Shown here: positions 17,937-28,495 of the stretch, one piece after another | Layout of the letters: each line of letters starts with the position of its first letter | Numbering within the stretch: the first letter of the stretch is position 1 | NCBI GenBank assembly: GCA_963813315.1 | Contig: CAWEYO010000017.1 | Coordinates: forward strand, 189,459-253,458 | Direction of reading: 5' to 3' | Length of the DNA: 64,000 bases | Source: CAWEYO01 sp963813315 | Lineage (GTDB): Bacteria; Pseudomonadota; Alphaproteobacteria; Rhizobiales; Rhizobiaceae | The notes under the pieces: model-generated | What the model was told of the DNA's origin: nothing | Databases searched by the model: none | The model's input: the letters and a program-made list of their open reading frames with translations, nothing else | Translations under genes and position numbers: made by a program

Positions 17937-19229
17937 GTGACCGAATCGACAGCAAAACTGGAATTTGGCGGCAAAACTCACGAATTCAAGGTGCGCAAGG
18001 GTACGGTCGGGCCGGATGTGATCGATATCAGCGCGCTCTACAAGGATACCGGCGCTTTCACGTATGACCCGGGTTTCACATCCACCGCGAGCCTGCGAGT
18101 TCGAGATCACGTTCATCGACGGCGACGAAGGCATCCTGCTTCACCGCGGCTATCCGATCGATCAACTTGCCGAGCACGGCGACTTCCTGGAGGTCTGCTA
18201 TCTCCTTCTCTACGGCGAACTGCCGACCAAGGCGCAGAAGGACGATTTCGACTATCGCGTCACGCGCCACACGATGGTCCACGAACAAATGTCGCGCTTT
18301 TTCACGGGTTTTCGCCGTGACGCGCATCCTATGGCGGTGATGTGCGGCGTTGTCGGCGCGTTGTCGGCCTTCTATCACGACTCCACCGACATTTCCGATC
18401 CCCACCAGCGTATGGTGGCGTCGATACGCATGATCGCCAAGATGCCGACAATCGCGGCGATGGCCTTCAAATATCACATCGGCCAGCCTTTCATTTACCC
18501 GAAGAACGAGCTGAATTTCGCCGCCAACTTCCTGCACATGTGCTTTGCCGTGCCTTGCGAGGAATATAAGGTCAATCCGGTGCTCGCGCGTGCCATGGAG
18601 CGCATCTTCATCCTGCATGCCGACCATGAGCAGAACGCCTCGACCTCGACAGTTCGGCTGGCGGGCTCGTCGGGAGCGAATCCCTTTGCTTGTATCGCGG
18701 CCGGCATCGCCTGTCTGTGGGGCCCGGCGCATGGCGGCGCCAATGAGGCCGCGCTGAACATGCTTTAGCGAGATCGGTACGGTGGATCGTATCCCGGAAT
18801 TCATCGCGCGCGCCAAGGACAAGAACGATCCGTTCCGCCTAATGGGCTTCGGCCATCGCGTCTACAAGAACTACGATCCGCGCGCGAAGATCATGCAGAA
18901 GACGACGCACGAGGTGTTGGGCGAACTGGGTATCAAGGACGATCCCATGCTCGACGTTGCGATGGAACTTGGAGAAGATCGCGCTGAACGGATGACTATT
19001 TCATCGAGAAGAAGCTTTACCCGAACATCGACTTCTATTCCGGAATCACGCTGAAGGCGCTCGGCTTCCCGACCACCATGTTCACCGTGCTGTTTGCCTC
19101 GCGCGGACGGTCGGCTGGATCGCGCAGTGGAAGGAAATGATCGAGGATCCGCAGCAGAAGATCGGCCGCCCGCGTCAGCTCTACACCGGCGCCACTGAGC
19201 GGGACTATATCCCGATTGCCAAGCGATAG
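17937..19229 (+). CDS. gltA: Citrate synthase (type II), multiple frame breaks
   Basis: Condenses acetyl-CoA and oxaloacetate to citrate. The GTG at 17937 follows GAAGGAG and opens VTESTAKLEFGGKTHEFKVR. The family core is complete: FIDGDEGILLHRGYPID, HADHEQNASTSTVRLAGSSG, the catalytic His in LWGPAHGGANEA, the second His in MGFGHRVYKNYDPR, the catalytic Asp in LYPNIDFYSG, and the end GATERDYIPIAKR. Length is about 430 aa as expected. Frame changes occur near 18095, 18765, 18985 and 19105 and are best explained as sequence errors. Confidence 0.92.
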
Positions 19230-19279
19230 CCTGTCAAACATATCGGCGCGCTTCCATGGCGGGGATTAAGGCCCTTCCC

Positions 19280-19383
19280 CTAGAGCGCGATGATTTCAAT
19301 TGGAGTCGTCACCGCGCTCTAGTTTTTTGATTTCGCATGATCTTTTCCGAAAACCGCTACGCACTTTTCGGGATCATGCTCTA
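19280..19383. repeat. Dispersed palindromic repeat (GCATGATC type), copy 1
   Basis: Two nested inverted repeats: TAGAGCGCG...CGCGCTCTA (19280-19322) and GCATGATC...GATCATGC (19335-19379), enclosing CCGAAAACCGCTACGCACTT. A second copy with nearly the same 3' half lies at 53264-53347. This is a common type of rhizobial intergenic repeat. It follows gltA and may end transcripts or stabilise mRNA ends. Confidence 0.7.
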
Positions 19384-19405
19384 AGCACAGCAGCGCCATA
19401 AAATA

Positions 19406-19431
19406 AAACCCCGCCAACGCGGCGGGGTTTG
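19406..19431 (-). terminator. Rho-independent terminator of the nucleoside transporter operon
   Basis: The stem ACCCCGCC / GGCGGGGT closes a short loop. On the minus strand it is followed by a T-rich run (TTTTATTTTAT). It lies about 55 bases beyond the stop of the BMP-family gene at 19485, which reads leftwards, and may also stop gltA transcripts from the other side. Confidence 0.75.
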
Positions 19432-19484
19432 TCACGGTCGGAAGAGCAGGTCACCCGCTCATCGATTTCTCGTATTCGCGCCGC

Positions 19485-20560
19485 TTACTGCGGCAGCTTG
19501 TCGTCGACGCCCTTGACGTAGAAGTTCAGGCCGAGCAGCGTGCCGTCGTCGGCGTTCTCGCCGGCCTTCAGCCATTCGGTGCCGTCCTGCTTGGTGATCG
19601 GCCCGGTGAAGGGCTTGAATTCGCCCGACTTGATCTTGGCTTCGGTTTCTTCTGCCAGCTTCTTCACGTCGTCCGGCATGTTGGTGTAGGGCGCCATGAC
19701 GACATGGCCGTCCTTCATGCCGCCCCAGACGTCGATGCTGCTTCCAGTTGCCGTCGATCACCGCCTTGATGCGCTTGATGTAGTACGGGCCCCAGTTGTC
19801 GACGATCGAGGTGAGCTGCGTCTCCGGGCCGAACTTGATCATGTCGGACGCCTGGCCGAAAGCCTTGATGCCGCGCTCGGCCGCGACCTGCATGGGCGCG
19901 GTCGAATCGGTGTGCTGGGTGATGATGTCGACGCCCTGGTCGATCAGCGCCTTGGCGGCGTCGGCTTCCTTGCCCGGGTCGAACCAGGTGTTCGCCCACA
20001 CGACCTTCAGCTTGAAGTCGGGATTGACCGACTGCGCGCCGAGCACGAAGGAGTTGATGCCCATCACGACTTCCGGGATCGGGAAGGACGCGATGTAGCC
20101 GGCGACGCCGGCCTTCGACATCTTCGCGGCGATGATGCCCTGCACGTAGCGGCCTTCATAGAACTTCGAATTGTAGGTCGATGACGTTCGGGTGGTCGCG
20201 CTTGAAGCCGGTGGCATGCTCGAACTTCACGTCCGGGAATTTGCCGGCGACCGCGTTGGTCGGGTCCATGTAGCCGAACGACGTCGTGAAGATGATGTTG
20301 CAGCCGGAGCGGGCGAAGCGCTCGATGGCGCGTTCGGCGTCCGCGCCTTCCGGCACGTTTTCGAGATAGGCGGTCTCGACCTTGTCTCCGAAGTTCCCTT
20401 CTACCTGCTCCAGGCGCCTGGTGATGCTGGTACGACCAGCCGAAGTCGCCGATCGGTCCGACATAGATGAAGCAGGCCTTCGAGCTTGGCCTCGGCGCCG
20501 ATCGTGCCGAGCGATAGCGCGGCAGCGGCAATCGCCAACGATAATAGTCTTGTTCTTCAT
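19485..20560 (-). CDS. BMP-family ABC transporter substrate-binding protein (nucleoside/purine type), frame breaks
   Basis: Basic membrane protein (PF02608) family receptor, which in bacteria binds nucleosides or purines. Recognisable parts in order are NVPEGADAERAIERFARSGC with NIIFTTSFGYMDPT, GRYVQGIIAAKMSKAGVAGY, FPIPEVVMGINSF, WFDPGKEADAAKALIDQGVD with IITQHTDSTAP, FGQASDMIKFGP and the C-terminus LNFYVKGVDDKLPQ. The ATG at 20560 starts a broken signal peptide (MKNKTII). Frame changes near 20490, 20180 and 19735. It is last in the operon whose ATPase and permeases lie at 20.7-24.3 kb, with a terminator directly downstream. Confidence 0.88.
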
Positions 20561-20755
20561 TGTGTTCGTCCTCTTTCAGTTTTGCAAGGGCAACGTCCCT
20601 TTGACTTGTTCATTTGGCAGGCCGTGCTCTTATTCGTTTTTTACCCTCTCCTGCGCGCCTCCTCCAGAGCGGAGGATGCACCTATCAAAATCGGCGCTGC
20701 CGCTCTATCTCCTTGTTTGAGCATCGGATTTGCCTCCGAAACCGGGTCCGATGGC

Positions 20756-21671
20756 TCAACGATCCGGCACAAACGGCCGCCCGAGCGAAGCCGGCGTGTT
20801 GATCATCGTAAGCCGCCTGTTGCGTGAGATTAGAACAAGGACGACGATCGTTGCCAGATAGGGAAGCGAAGAAAGCAGCTGGGAGGGAATGCCTATCCCC
20901 AGCGCCTGCGCGTGCAGCTGGCCGATCGTGACCGCGCCGAAGAGATAGGCGCCGGCAAGCACACGCCACGGCCGCCATGAGGCGAAGACCACCAGCGCCA
21001 GCGCGATCCAGCCGCGGCCGGCCGTCATGTTCTCGACCCATTGCGGCGTGTAGACCAGCGACAGATGGGCGCCGGCCAGACCTGCGCAGGCGCCGCCGAA
21101 CATCACCGCCAGATAGCGGATACCGATGACGTTGATGCCGAGCGCATGCGCCGAGCTGTGGTTGTCGCCGATCGAGCGCAGCGTGAGCCCGGCGCGGGTC
21201 CGGAACAGGAACCACGCGACGCCGAAGGTGAGCAGGATCGAGAGGTAGAAGATCGGATCCTGGCCGAACAGCAGCTTGCCGACAAACGGAATGTCGGAAA
21301 GGCACGGATATGTGCAGACTGGGCAGCTTGATGCCCGGCTGGCCGACGAAACTTTCGCCGATCATGCCGGAAAGGCCGAGCCCAAGCAGCGTCAGCGCCA
21401 GGCCCGTCGCCACCTGGTTGGTGACCAGCGTCAGCGTCAGGAAGCCGAACAGCAGCGAGAACAGCGCGCCGACGATGATGGCGGCGAGCACGCCGAGCCA
21501 GGGCGAGCCGGTCGTCAGGGCGACGCCGAAGCCGGTCACGGCGCCCATGACCATCATGCCCTCGACGCCGAGGTTGAGCACGCCGGAGCGCTCGACGACC
21601 AGTTCGCCGATCGCCGCGATCAGCAGCGGCGTCGCGGCCGTGGCGATGGTGATGAGGATGTCTTCAAACAT
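20756..21671 (-). CDS. Nucleoside ABC transporter permease 2, frame breaks
   Basis: The ATG at 21671 opens MFEDILITIATAATPLLIAA, a membrane protein of about 305 aa of the BPD_transp_2 family (YufQ/NupC-like). The conserved loop is VLNLGVEGMMVMGAVTGFGV. The C-terminal part MMFGGACAGLAGAHLSLVYT ends RNRRLTMINTPASLGRPFVP. A frame change lies near 21300, with more in 21100-21200. Its start overlaps the end of permease 1 by eight bases. About 190 bases without a gene separate it from the BMP gene. Confidence 0.85.
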
Positions 21672-22771
21672 TTTGAGCAGCCTCCGCGGCTTTCGCCGGC
21701 GCGCCGACCAAGCCGGATGCGGTAGTGGATGAGCGTGTCGCAGGCGAGCACGAAGAAGAGCAGCATGCCCTGGAAGGCGCGCACCGACCTTGTCGGAGAC
21801 GCCGATCGAGATCTGCGCCGCCTCGCCGCCGAGATAGGTCAGCGCCAGGATCAGGCCGGCGGCGATGATGCCGAGCGGATTGAGGCGCCCGAGGAAGGCG
21901 ACGATGATCGCCGTGAAGCCGTAGCCGGGCGAGATCTTCGTCGTCGAGCTGGCCGATCGGCGCCGGACACTTCCGAAATGCCGGCAAGGCCGGCAAGCGC
22001 GCCCGACAGCAGGAAGGCGAAGAACACCATGCGCGCCGAGGCGAGAAGCCGGCAAAGCGCCCTGCCCGCGGGCTCTGGCCGAGCACCTTGCACCTCGAAG
22101 CCCTTCAGCGTCTGCGACAGCATGAACCAGACGACGACCGCCGCAACGAGCGCAAAGACGAAGCCCCAGTGCGCGCGGCCGACGCCGGCCAGATTTCGGG
22201 CAGCATCGCCTGTGGGTGGAAGTCGCCGGTTTCGGGGAAATTGATGCCCTCCGGATTGCGCCAGGGGCCGCGCACCAGCCAGTCGAGAAGAGCTGCGCGA
22301 CATAGACCAGCATCAGGCTGGTCAGGATCTCGTTGGTGTTGAACCGCGCCTTCAGAAAGGCCGGGATCGACGCGTAGGCCGCGCCGCCCGCCATGCCCAG
22401 GATCAGCATCAGCGGCAGCACGATCCAGCTCTGGAAGTCGCGGAAACAGCGACCGGCAGGATCGAGCCGGCGATCGCGCCGATCGATGAACTGGCCTTCG
22501 GCGCCGATGTTCCAGTTGTTGGACAGGTAGCAGACCGAGAGCCCGACCGCGATCAGGATCAGCGGCGCCGCCTTGATCGCGAGCTCATGCAGCGACCAGA
22601 TCCTCGCGTCAGCGGATCGATGAAGTAGTAGTAGAGCGCATCGAGCGGGTTCTTGCCGAGCAGCGAGAACATGATGGCGCCGGCAATCAGCGTCAGCCCG
22701 AGCGCGATGAAGGGCGAAAGAGCGCTGAACAGCGTCGAATGCTGCGGCCGCTTGACGAGTTCGATGCGCAT
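21664..22771 (-). CDS. Nucleoside ABC transporter permease 1, frame breaks
   Basis: The ATG at 22771 (MRIELVKRPQHSTLFSALSP) sits in a TGATG overlap with the ATPase stop. About 368 aa with multiple membrane segments (IALGLTLIAGAIMFSLLGKN; RMVFFAFLLSGALAGLAG) and the family segment NNWNIGAEGQFI. It ends PAKAAEAAQNV, overlapping the permease 2 start. Several frame shifts (near 22600, 22440, 22280, 22080, 21940 and 21790) make the product approximate. It pairs with permease 2 to form the membrane channel. Confidence 0.85.
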
Positions 22772-24347
22772 CAGGCGGCCTCCATTCCATGCTCGACGTG
22801 ACCGGGCTCGGCGCCGCCCATCAGCAGGCCGATCTTCTCGAACGTCGCCTCCGCGCGATCGGCAGCGGCTTCGACAGTTCGCCATTGTGCATGACGGCGA
22901 TCGCATCCGAGATTTCGAACAGCTCGTCGAGGTCCTGGCTGATGACCAGCACCGCCGAGCCGCTGCGCGCCAGCTCGATCAGCGACTGCCGGATCTTTGC
23001 GGCCGCGCCGGCGTCGACGCCCCAGGTCGGCTGGTTGACGACCATCACCGTCGGCCGGCGGTCGAGCTCGCGGCCGATGATGAATTTTTGCAGATTGCCG
23101 CCCGAAAGCGCGGCAGCTTCGGGATCGCGCGCGCTCTTGCGCACGTCCATCTCCTCGATGATGCGCTGCGCGGCCGCGGCGATCGCGCCCGTCTGCACCA
23201 GTCCGCCCGCGCCGAGGAACGCCTTGCGGTCGGTCGCGTGGCGCGACAGAAGCAGGTTTTCCGAAAGCTTCATGCGCGGCGCCGCGCCATGGCCGAGCCG
23301 CTCCTCCGGCACGAAGGCCGCGCCAAGCAGCCGCCGGCCGGAGATCGAAAGCCGCCCGGCATCCTTGCCGCGGATGCGGATCGTTTCGGCGTCGTCCTGC
23401 AGCGCTTCGCCGGAAACGGCCTCGAAGAACTCGCCCTGCCCGTTGCCGGCGACGCCGGCGATGCCGATCACCTCGCCGGCCCGCACGTTGAGCTTGATGT
23501 TCGTGCAGCGGGATGGAGAACGGCGTCGCCGGCTTGCGGGTAAGGCCGCGGATCTCGAGCAGCGCGGCTGCCTTGTCGATGCCCTCCGACCGGCGGGCGC
23601 ACGACCGCCTGCACCTCGTTGCCGACCATCATGCGGGCGAGCGACGCCGCGGTTTCCTTGCGCGGATCGCAATGGCCGACCACCTTGCCGTGCCGCAGCA
23701 CGGTGGCGCCGTCGCACATGCGCTTCACCTCTTCGAGGCGGTGCGAGATGTAGAGGATCGATTTGCCCTCGGAGCGCAGCCGCTCAAGCGTCTCGAACAG
23801 CTTGTCGGCCTCCTGCGGCGTCAGCACCGAGGTCGGCTCGTCGAGGATGATGAGGTCCGGCGTCTGCAGCAGGCAGCGGATGATCTCGATGCGCTGGCGC
23901 TCGCCGACCGACAGGTCGCCGACCAGCGAATAGGGATCGAGCGGCAGGCCGTAGCTGTAGGACAGCGCCTGGGCCTTGGCCGCGATCGTGCTGATCGGCG
24001 TCGTCGTCGTCCAGCGAAAGCGCGATGTTTTCGGCCGCCGTCAGCGCCTCGAACAGCGAAAAATGCTGGAAAACCATGCCGATGCCGAGTTTCTTGGCGA
24101 CGCTCGGGCTGGCGATCGCACCGGCTGCCCGTTCCACGAGATCTCGCCCGGAATAGGGCTCGAGCGAACCGAACAGCATTTTGACCAGCGTCGATTTGCC
24201 GGCGCCGTTTTCGCCGAGCAGCGCGTGGATCTCGCCCTTGCCGATCGTCAGGTCGACATGGTCGCACGCCTTCAGCGTGCCGAAGATTTTGGTCAGGCCG
24301 CGAACCTCGAGCAGGTTCGCGCCTTCGGTCCCATGGGTTGTCTCCAC
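22771..24347 (-). CDS. Nucleoside ABC transporter ATP-binding protein (two domains), frame breaks
   Basis: The GTG at 24347 follows GGGAGG and opens VETTHGTEGANLLEVRGLTK. Domain 1 has Walker A GENGAGKSTLVKMLFGSLEP and MVFQHFSLFEALTAAENIAL. Domain 2 has GVAGNGQGEFFEAVSGE, the signature AALSGGNLQKFIIGRELDRR and VNQPTWGVD. About 525 aa, normal for the YufO-like ATPases that drive BMP-type importers. Frame changes lie near 24000, 23830, 23600 and 23510. First gene of the operon ATPase-permease 1-permease 2-BMP. Confidence 0.87.
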
Positions 24348-24465
24348 AACGCCTCCCGGCTTCCAGTGCGAATTTTCTTTGTTCCCGAAGAGCATCGTAG
24401 GCGCGCTTGGTTCCCAACGCAAAGCGAAGCTGATTTGAAAGAGCTTCAAGAAATTCAGTGAAAGC

Positions 24466-25444
24466 TCAAGGAATGAGTACGGTCGTCCCGGTGGTCTTGC
24501 GCCCTTCAAGATCGGCGTGCGCCTGAGCCGCGTCCTTCAGCGCATAGCGCTGGTTGATTTTGATCCTGACCGCACCCTGCGCGACGACATCGAACAGCGC
24601 CTGTGCCGATGCCTCCAGCTCCTCGCGCTTGGCGATGTAAGTGAAAATCGTCGGCCGTGGTCGCAAACAGCGAGCCTTTTTGCGCCAGAAGCGCAAGGTT
24701 GAACGGCGGTATCGGCCCGGACGACTGGCCGAAGCTGACGAACATGCCGAAGGGCCTCAGGCAATCGAGCGAACCGGGAAACGTATCCTTGCCGACCGAA
24801 TCGTAGACGACGTCGCAACATCCTGCCGCCGGTGATCTTCCTTGACCGCTTCGACGAAATCCGCGTTCTTGTAGTTGATGACGTGGTCGAAGCCGTGCGC
24901 CTTGGCGAGCGCGATCTTTTCGGCGGAACCGGCGGTGCCGATCACGGTCGCGCCGAGATGCTTCGCCCATTGGCCGAGGATCAGCCCGACGCCGCCGGCG
25001 GCGGCATGGTAGAGGATCGTATCGCCGGCGTTCACCTTGAAGGTGCGGCGCAGCAGATATTCGGCGGTCATGCCCTTCAGCATCATCGCGGCCGCCTGCT
25101 CGTCGGAGATGCCGTCGGGGATTTTCACCAGCCGGTCGGCGGCGATCACGCGTTGCTCGCAATAGGCGCCGAGCGCATCGCGTAGGCGACGCGGTCGCCC
25201 TGCTTGAGCCCGGCGACGCCTTCGCCGAGTTCCACCACCACGCCGGCTGCCTCGCCGCCCGGGATCAGCGGCAGCCCGTTCGGCGCGGCATAGAGGCCGA
25301 TCCGGTAGTAGACGTCGAGGAAATTCAGCCCGATCGCCGTGTGGCGGATCAGGACCTGGCCTTCTCCCGGCCTGCCGGGATCTATGTCCTCATAGCGCAG
25401 CGCTTCCGGCCCGCCATGGGCGTGAATGTGATGGCTTTGGACAT
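24466..25444 (-). CDS. Quinone oxidoreductase (zinc-independent MDR family), frame breaks
   Basis: About 326 aa NADPH-dependent quinone reductase. The segments are HTAIGLNFLDVYYRIGLYAA near the N-terminus, IPGGEAAGVVVELGEGV, the Rossmann loop ILYHAAAGGVGLILGQWAKH, DVVYDSVGKDTF, and the end YALKDAAQAHADLEGRKTTG. The ATG at 25444 (MSKAIT) lies three bases past the pcs stop, so the genes are coupled; the true frame resumes after an indel within the first ten codons. Further breaks near 25165, 24830 and 24650. Confidence 0.85.
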
Positions 25445-25446
25445 GG

Positions 25447-26192
25447 TCAGGCCTTTCGTCGCCCGAGTGTCGGGAAAAGCTGCATGATGCCGCCGATGCG
25501 AACAGGTAGATGCCGGTGACGGCGATGCCGACCTTGACGAAATACGAGGCATCCATGGTCTGGACGAGCGCGAGGGCGCCGAAGGCGCACCAGGCCAGGA
25601 AGATCGCCGAGATTGAGTCGCGCAGCCGTATGACCCGCACCGGGTGCAGGAAATAGACCGGCACGAAGGTCAGGATGCCGGCGATGACGACACGGCGAAC
25701 GAGACCCATTGTCCCGGCTCGATAACGAACAGCGTGAAGACGATCATGTTCCAGACGACCGGGAACCCCTTGAAGAAGTTCTCCTTCGTCTTCATGCCGG
25801 TGTCTGCGTAATAGATCGCGCTCGAAACGACGATGATCGCCGCTGAAAGGAAGGACAGCCCCTCGCCCATGAAGCCCCGCTGGTAGAGCGCGAAGGCGGG
25901 AATGAGCACATAGGTCACGTAGTCGATGATGTTGTCGAGCAGTTCGCCCGACCAGGTCGGCAGGATTTCCTTGACCTCCAGCTTGCGCGCGATCGGCCCG
26001 TCGATGCCGTCGACGAACAGCGCCAGCCCTAGCCACCAGAACATCGCCGTCCAGCGCTCTTCGCTCGCCGCGACCAGCGACAAGGAACGCCAGGAAGGAG
26101 CCGGACGCCGTGAGCAGGTGAACCGAAAAGGCTCTCGCCTGCGGCCAGGTAACTTTTTTTCGCTTCACGGTCCGCGCCAGTCCAGTTTGCAT
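25447..26192 (-). CDS. pcs: Phosphatidylcholine synthase, frame breaks
   Basis: Inner-membrane enzyme that condenses CDP-diacylglycerol with choline to form phosphatidylcholine, a hallmark of rhizobia and relatives. The CDP-alcohol phosphotransferase motif is visible as DGIDGPIARKLEV followed by GELLDNIIDYVTYV (D-G-x2-A-R-x8-G-x3-D-x3-D). Membrane helices such as WMFW-like MFWWLGLALFV, LSFLSAAIIVVSSAIYY and IAGILTFVPVYFLHP follow. The start at 26192 gives MQTGLARTVKRKKVTWPQAR. Breaks near 26085, 25675 and 25490. Length about 248 aa fits the family. Confidence 0.9.
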
Positions 26193-26466
26193 ATTTCGGC
26201 CGAATGGCCGGCGAAGTTCCAATTGCACCCAAAGGCGCGCATCCGGCTCTTGTCGGCATTGGCGACGATGATCTCCGGCGCGTATTCCGAATGGAGACCA
26301 CTGTGGCGCCTTCCCGATTTTTGCCTGCGATAGGTGTGATCGCTCCGTCGACGATCATGGGAAACTGCAGGAAAGGATCAATTCTCCTTTCCATTGCCCA
26401 GCTTTGGTCGCCCATGCAACGGTCCTCGATAATCAGTGCGACACTAATAGCAGGGCCGCCGCCCAT
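26165..26466 (-). CDS. Candidate small protein overlapping the pcs start, one frame break
   Basis: A frame from 26466 (MGGGPAISVALIIEDRCMGD) continues, after one base shift near 26280, as EIIVANADKSRMRAFGCNWN and FAGHSAEICKLDWRGP, stopping at 26165 inside the pcs start region. The 3' part looks protein-like in composition, with Trp and Cys codons at sensible places. The family is not recognised. The remaining 26,467-26,686 bases show no gene. If real it would be about 99 aa and translationally coupled to pcs; it may be a remnant. Confidence 0.3.
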
Positions 26467-26686
26467 ACAAGCAGTATCGCACCCGCAACCCGGCTTGGAA
26501 GTCTAAGTGAGACCTGTTTTTCCCCGACGGCAAACAGCGCGATCAAGGCGATACGAATTTCGGATTCGCCACACTAGGGGCCGTTGAGATGAAACGCCGC
26601 GTTGATCCGGCGGTCAATGCTGCCCTATACGGGGACCTGTTCCTATCCCAGCGCCTGAGCATCGGCGCGAACGCCGGGGCCACGCC

Positions 26687-27898
26687 TTGAGCCTATCAAA
26701 ATCTTCGCACATCCTCGTCGCTGGCACCGGCCCGGCAGGCTTGATTGCCGCCCTCGCATTGGCCAAGGCAGGCTTTGCGGTCACGCTGATTGGTCCGAAC
26801 GTTCGAAGGGATGACCGCCGCACTACTGCCCTGATGATGCCCGCGATCCGCTTTCTGGATGGCATCGGCATCGCGGGGAGGATTCAGCCGGATGCAGCCC
26901 CGTTACGCGTCATGCGGATCGTCGATGGGACGCAACGACTGATCCGCAGCCCGGTGGTCACCTTTCGTGCCGCAGAAATCGGCGAGCAGGCTTTTGGGCT
27001 GAACATTCCAAACGCCGTCTTGAACGACGCCCTGGAAACCGCCGTCGTGGAGAACGCCGATATCGAATGGCGCAAATCCCTCGTTTCCCGCTGGGATATT
27101 GGAGCGTCTGAAATCGGCGCCCTTCTGGAGGATGGGTCTGTCGTAACAGGAACCTTGGCCGTCGCGGCGGACGGCAGGACGTCTGCCGCGCGCGAGGCTT
27201 CCGGCATCAAAACGACCACGCACCGATACGACCAGGCGGCTCTCGTGCTGACCTTTACCCACACCCGCGACCATGCAGAAACGTCAACCGAGTTTCATAC
27301 CGAGACCGGACCGTTCACGCAGGTGCCGCTGCCAGGCAATCGCTCCAGCCTCGTCTGGGTCGTCAAGCCCGGGTCCGCTGCCGAATTGGCGGAAATCGAT
27401 GATGCTGCTCTCTCGCGGCGGATCGAAGATCGCATGCAATCGATGCTCGGCCGCGTAACGGTCGAACCCGGACGCCAAGTCTATCCGCTCTCGGCTGGGC
27501 TGCCTGCCCGCTTCTCCCAAAACCGCGTGGCCCTGGTCGGCGAAGCCGCTCATATCTTCCCGCCCATCGGGGCGCAAGGAATGAATCTCGGCATTAGAGA
27601 TGTTCAGGAGCTTATTGATGTAGCCTCGAAAAATAGCGACGATCCGGGTTCGGAGCCAGCTCTTGCGGACTATGACCGGCGACGGCGGCCGGATATCCTT
27701 GCACGGACCGGAGCCGTGAACCTTCTCAACATATCGCTGTTGTCGAACGTCATTCCCGCGCAGCTGTTGCGCAGTGCCGGTTTGGGTGTGCTCGGAAGCT
27801 TTGGGCCGCTTCGAGCCCTCTTCATGCGTGAGGGGCTGCATCCGGGAAGCGGCCTGCGCTCTGTTTTCGCCGATCTCCGGGACCAGATCCGGCGGTAA
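26687..27898 (+). CDS. UbiH/UbiF-type FAD-dependent hydroxylase
   Basis: An intact 403-aa flavoprotein monooxygenase. Dinucleotide fold VAGTGPAGLIAALALAKAGF at the N-terminus, AVAADGRTSAAREA in the middle, and the second FAD motif VALVGEAAHIFPPIGAQGMN with LGIRDV near residue 300. This set is typical of ubiquinone-ring hydroxylases (UbiH/UbiF/UbiL). The start is a TTG (MSLSKSSHILVAG), chosen because the FAD strand follows immediately. It lies between the divergent pcs and co-directional hspQ. The exact ring position hydroxylated cannot be told from sequence. Confidence 0.85.
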   Translation: MSLSKSSHILVAGTGPAGLIAALALAKAGFAVTLIGPNVRRDDRRTTALMMPAIRFLDGIGIAGRIQPDAAPLRVMRIVDGTQRLIRSPVVTFRAAEIGEQAFGLNIPNAVLNDALETAVVENADIEWRKSLVSRWDIGASEIGALLEDGSVVTGTLAVAADGRTSAAREASGIKTTTHRYDQAALVLTFTHTRDHAETSTEFHTETGPFTQVPLPGNRSSLVWVVKPGSAAELAEIDDAALSRRIEDRMQSMLGRVTVEPGRQVYPLSAGLPARFSQNRVALVGEAAHIFPPIGAQGMNLGIRDVQELIDVASKNSDDPGSEPALADYDRRRRPDILARTGAVNLLNISLLSNVIPAQLLRSAGLGVLGSFGPLRALFMREGLHPGSGLRSVFADLRDQIRR

Positions 27899-27977
27899 CA
27901 TCGCCCGTTTGGGCGCGCGGGATTGAATTGATGAGCCGGCTAGTCCAAATATCGCGAGAGAATAGGCTAATGCACAT

Positions 27978-28300
27978 ATGAAAACTGCGAAATTCAGGAT
28001 CGGCCAGGTGGTGCGCCACCGGTTGTTTCCGTTCCGCGGCGTCATCTTCGACGTGGATCCACAGTTCAACAACACCGAGGAATGGTACCAAGCGATCCCC
28101 GCGGAGGTCCGGCCGCGCAAGGACCAGCCCTTCTACCATCTGCTCGCGGAGAACGCCGAGACCGAATACATCGCCTATGTGTCGGAGCAGAACTGCTCGA
28201 AGATTCATCCGGCGAGCCGGTGCGCCACCCGCAGATCAGCGAAATGTTCGACAAGGCGGCCGACGGCACTTACGCGCCGAAGGAGCGCACACGTCACTAG
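27978..28300 (+). CDS. hspQ: Heat-shock protein HspQ, one frame break
   Basis: A hemimethylated-DNA-binding/HspQ (YccV-like) domain protein of about 107 aa: FRIGQVVRHRLFPFRGVIFD, VDPQFNNTEEWYQAIP, KDQPFYHLLAENAETEYIAY, then after a shift near 28195 HPQISEMFDKAADGTYAPKE. In enterobacteria HspQ acts as a specificity factor for Lon; that role is inferred here. The gene follows the hydroxylase and ends at the repeat at 28300. Confidence 0.9.
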
Positions 28301-28402
28301 AGCATTTTGCAGCCAAGTGGAATCACTTGGCGTCGCACAAATGCGGCTGAATCAAGAGATAGAGCGGCGGTCCGGTTCCGTCCGGATGCACGCCGCTCTA
28401 GC
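28300..28402. repeat. Dispersed intergenic repeat with terminal hairpin
   Basis: A sequence with the recurring rhizobial form AGAGCATTTTGCAG...GTGGAATCACTTGGC...AGAGATAGAGCGGC. The inner pair AAGTGGAATCACTT is palindromic, and the 3' end folds as TAGAGCGGCG...TCCGG/CCGGA...CGCCGCTCTA (28363-28402). It lies between hspQ and the terminator at 28449. Confidence 0.55.
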
Positions 28403-28448
28403 TGCAAGACAGCGTTCCGGCCCGATCAGGCTTCGGTTCCTCAAACGA

Positions 28449-28475
28449 AAAGAGCGGGCAATACCCGCTCTTTTT
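28449..28475. terminator. Bidirectional rho-independent terminator between hspQ and the IalB-family gene
   Basis: The stem AAGAGCGGG / CCCGCTCTT closes on a five-base loop, with A-run before and T-run after. It can therefore end transcripts from both hspQ (plus) and the IalB-family gene (minus). Confidence 0.85.
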
Positions 28476-28495
28476 GCATCCTGTTCCGGATCGCC

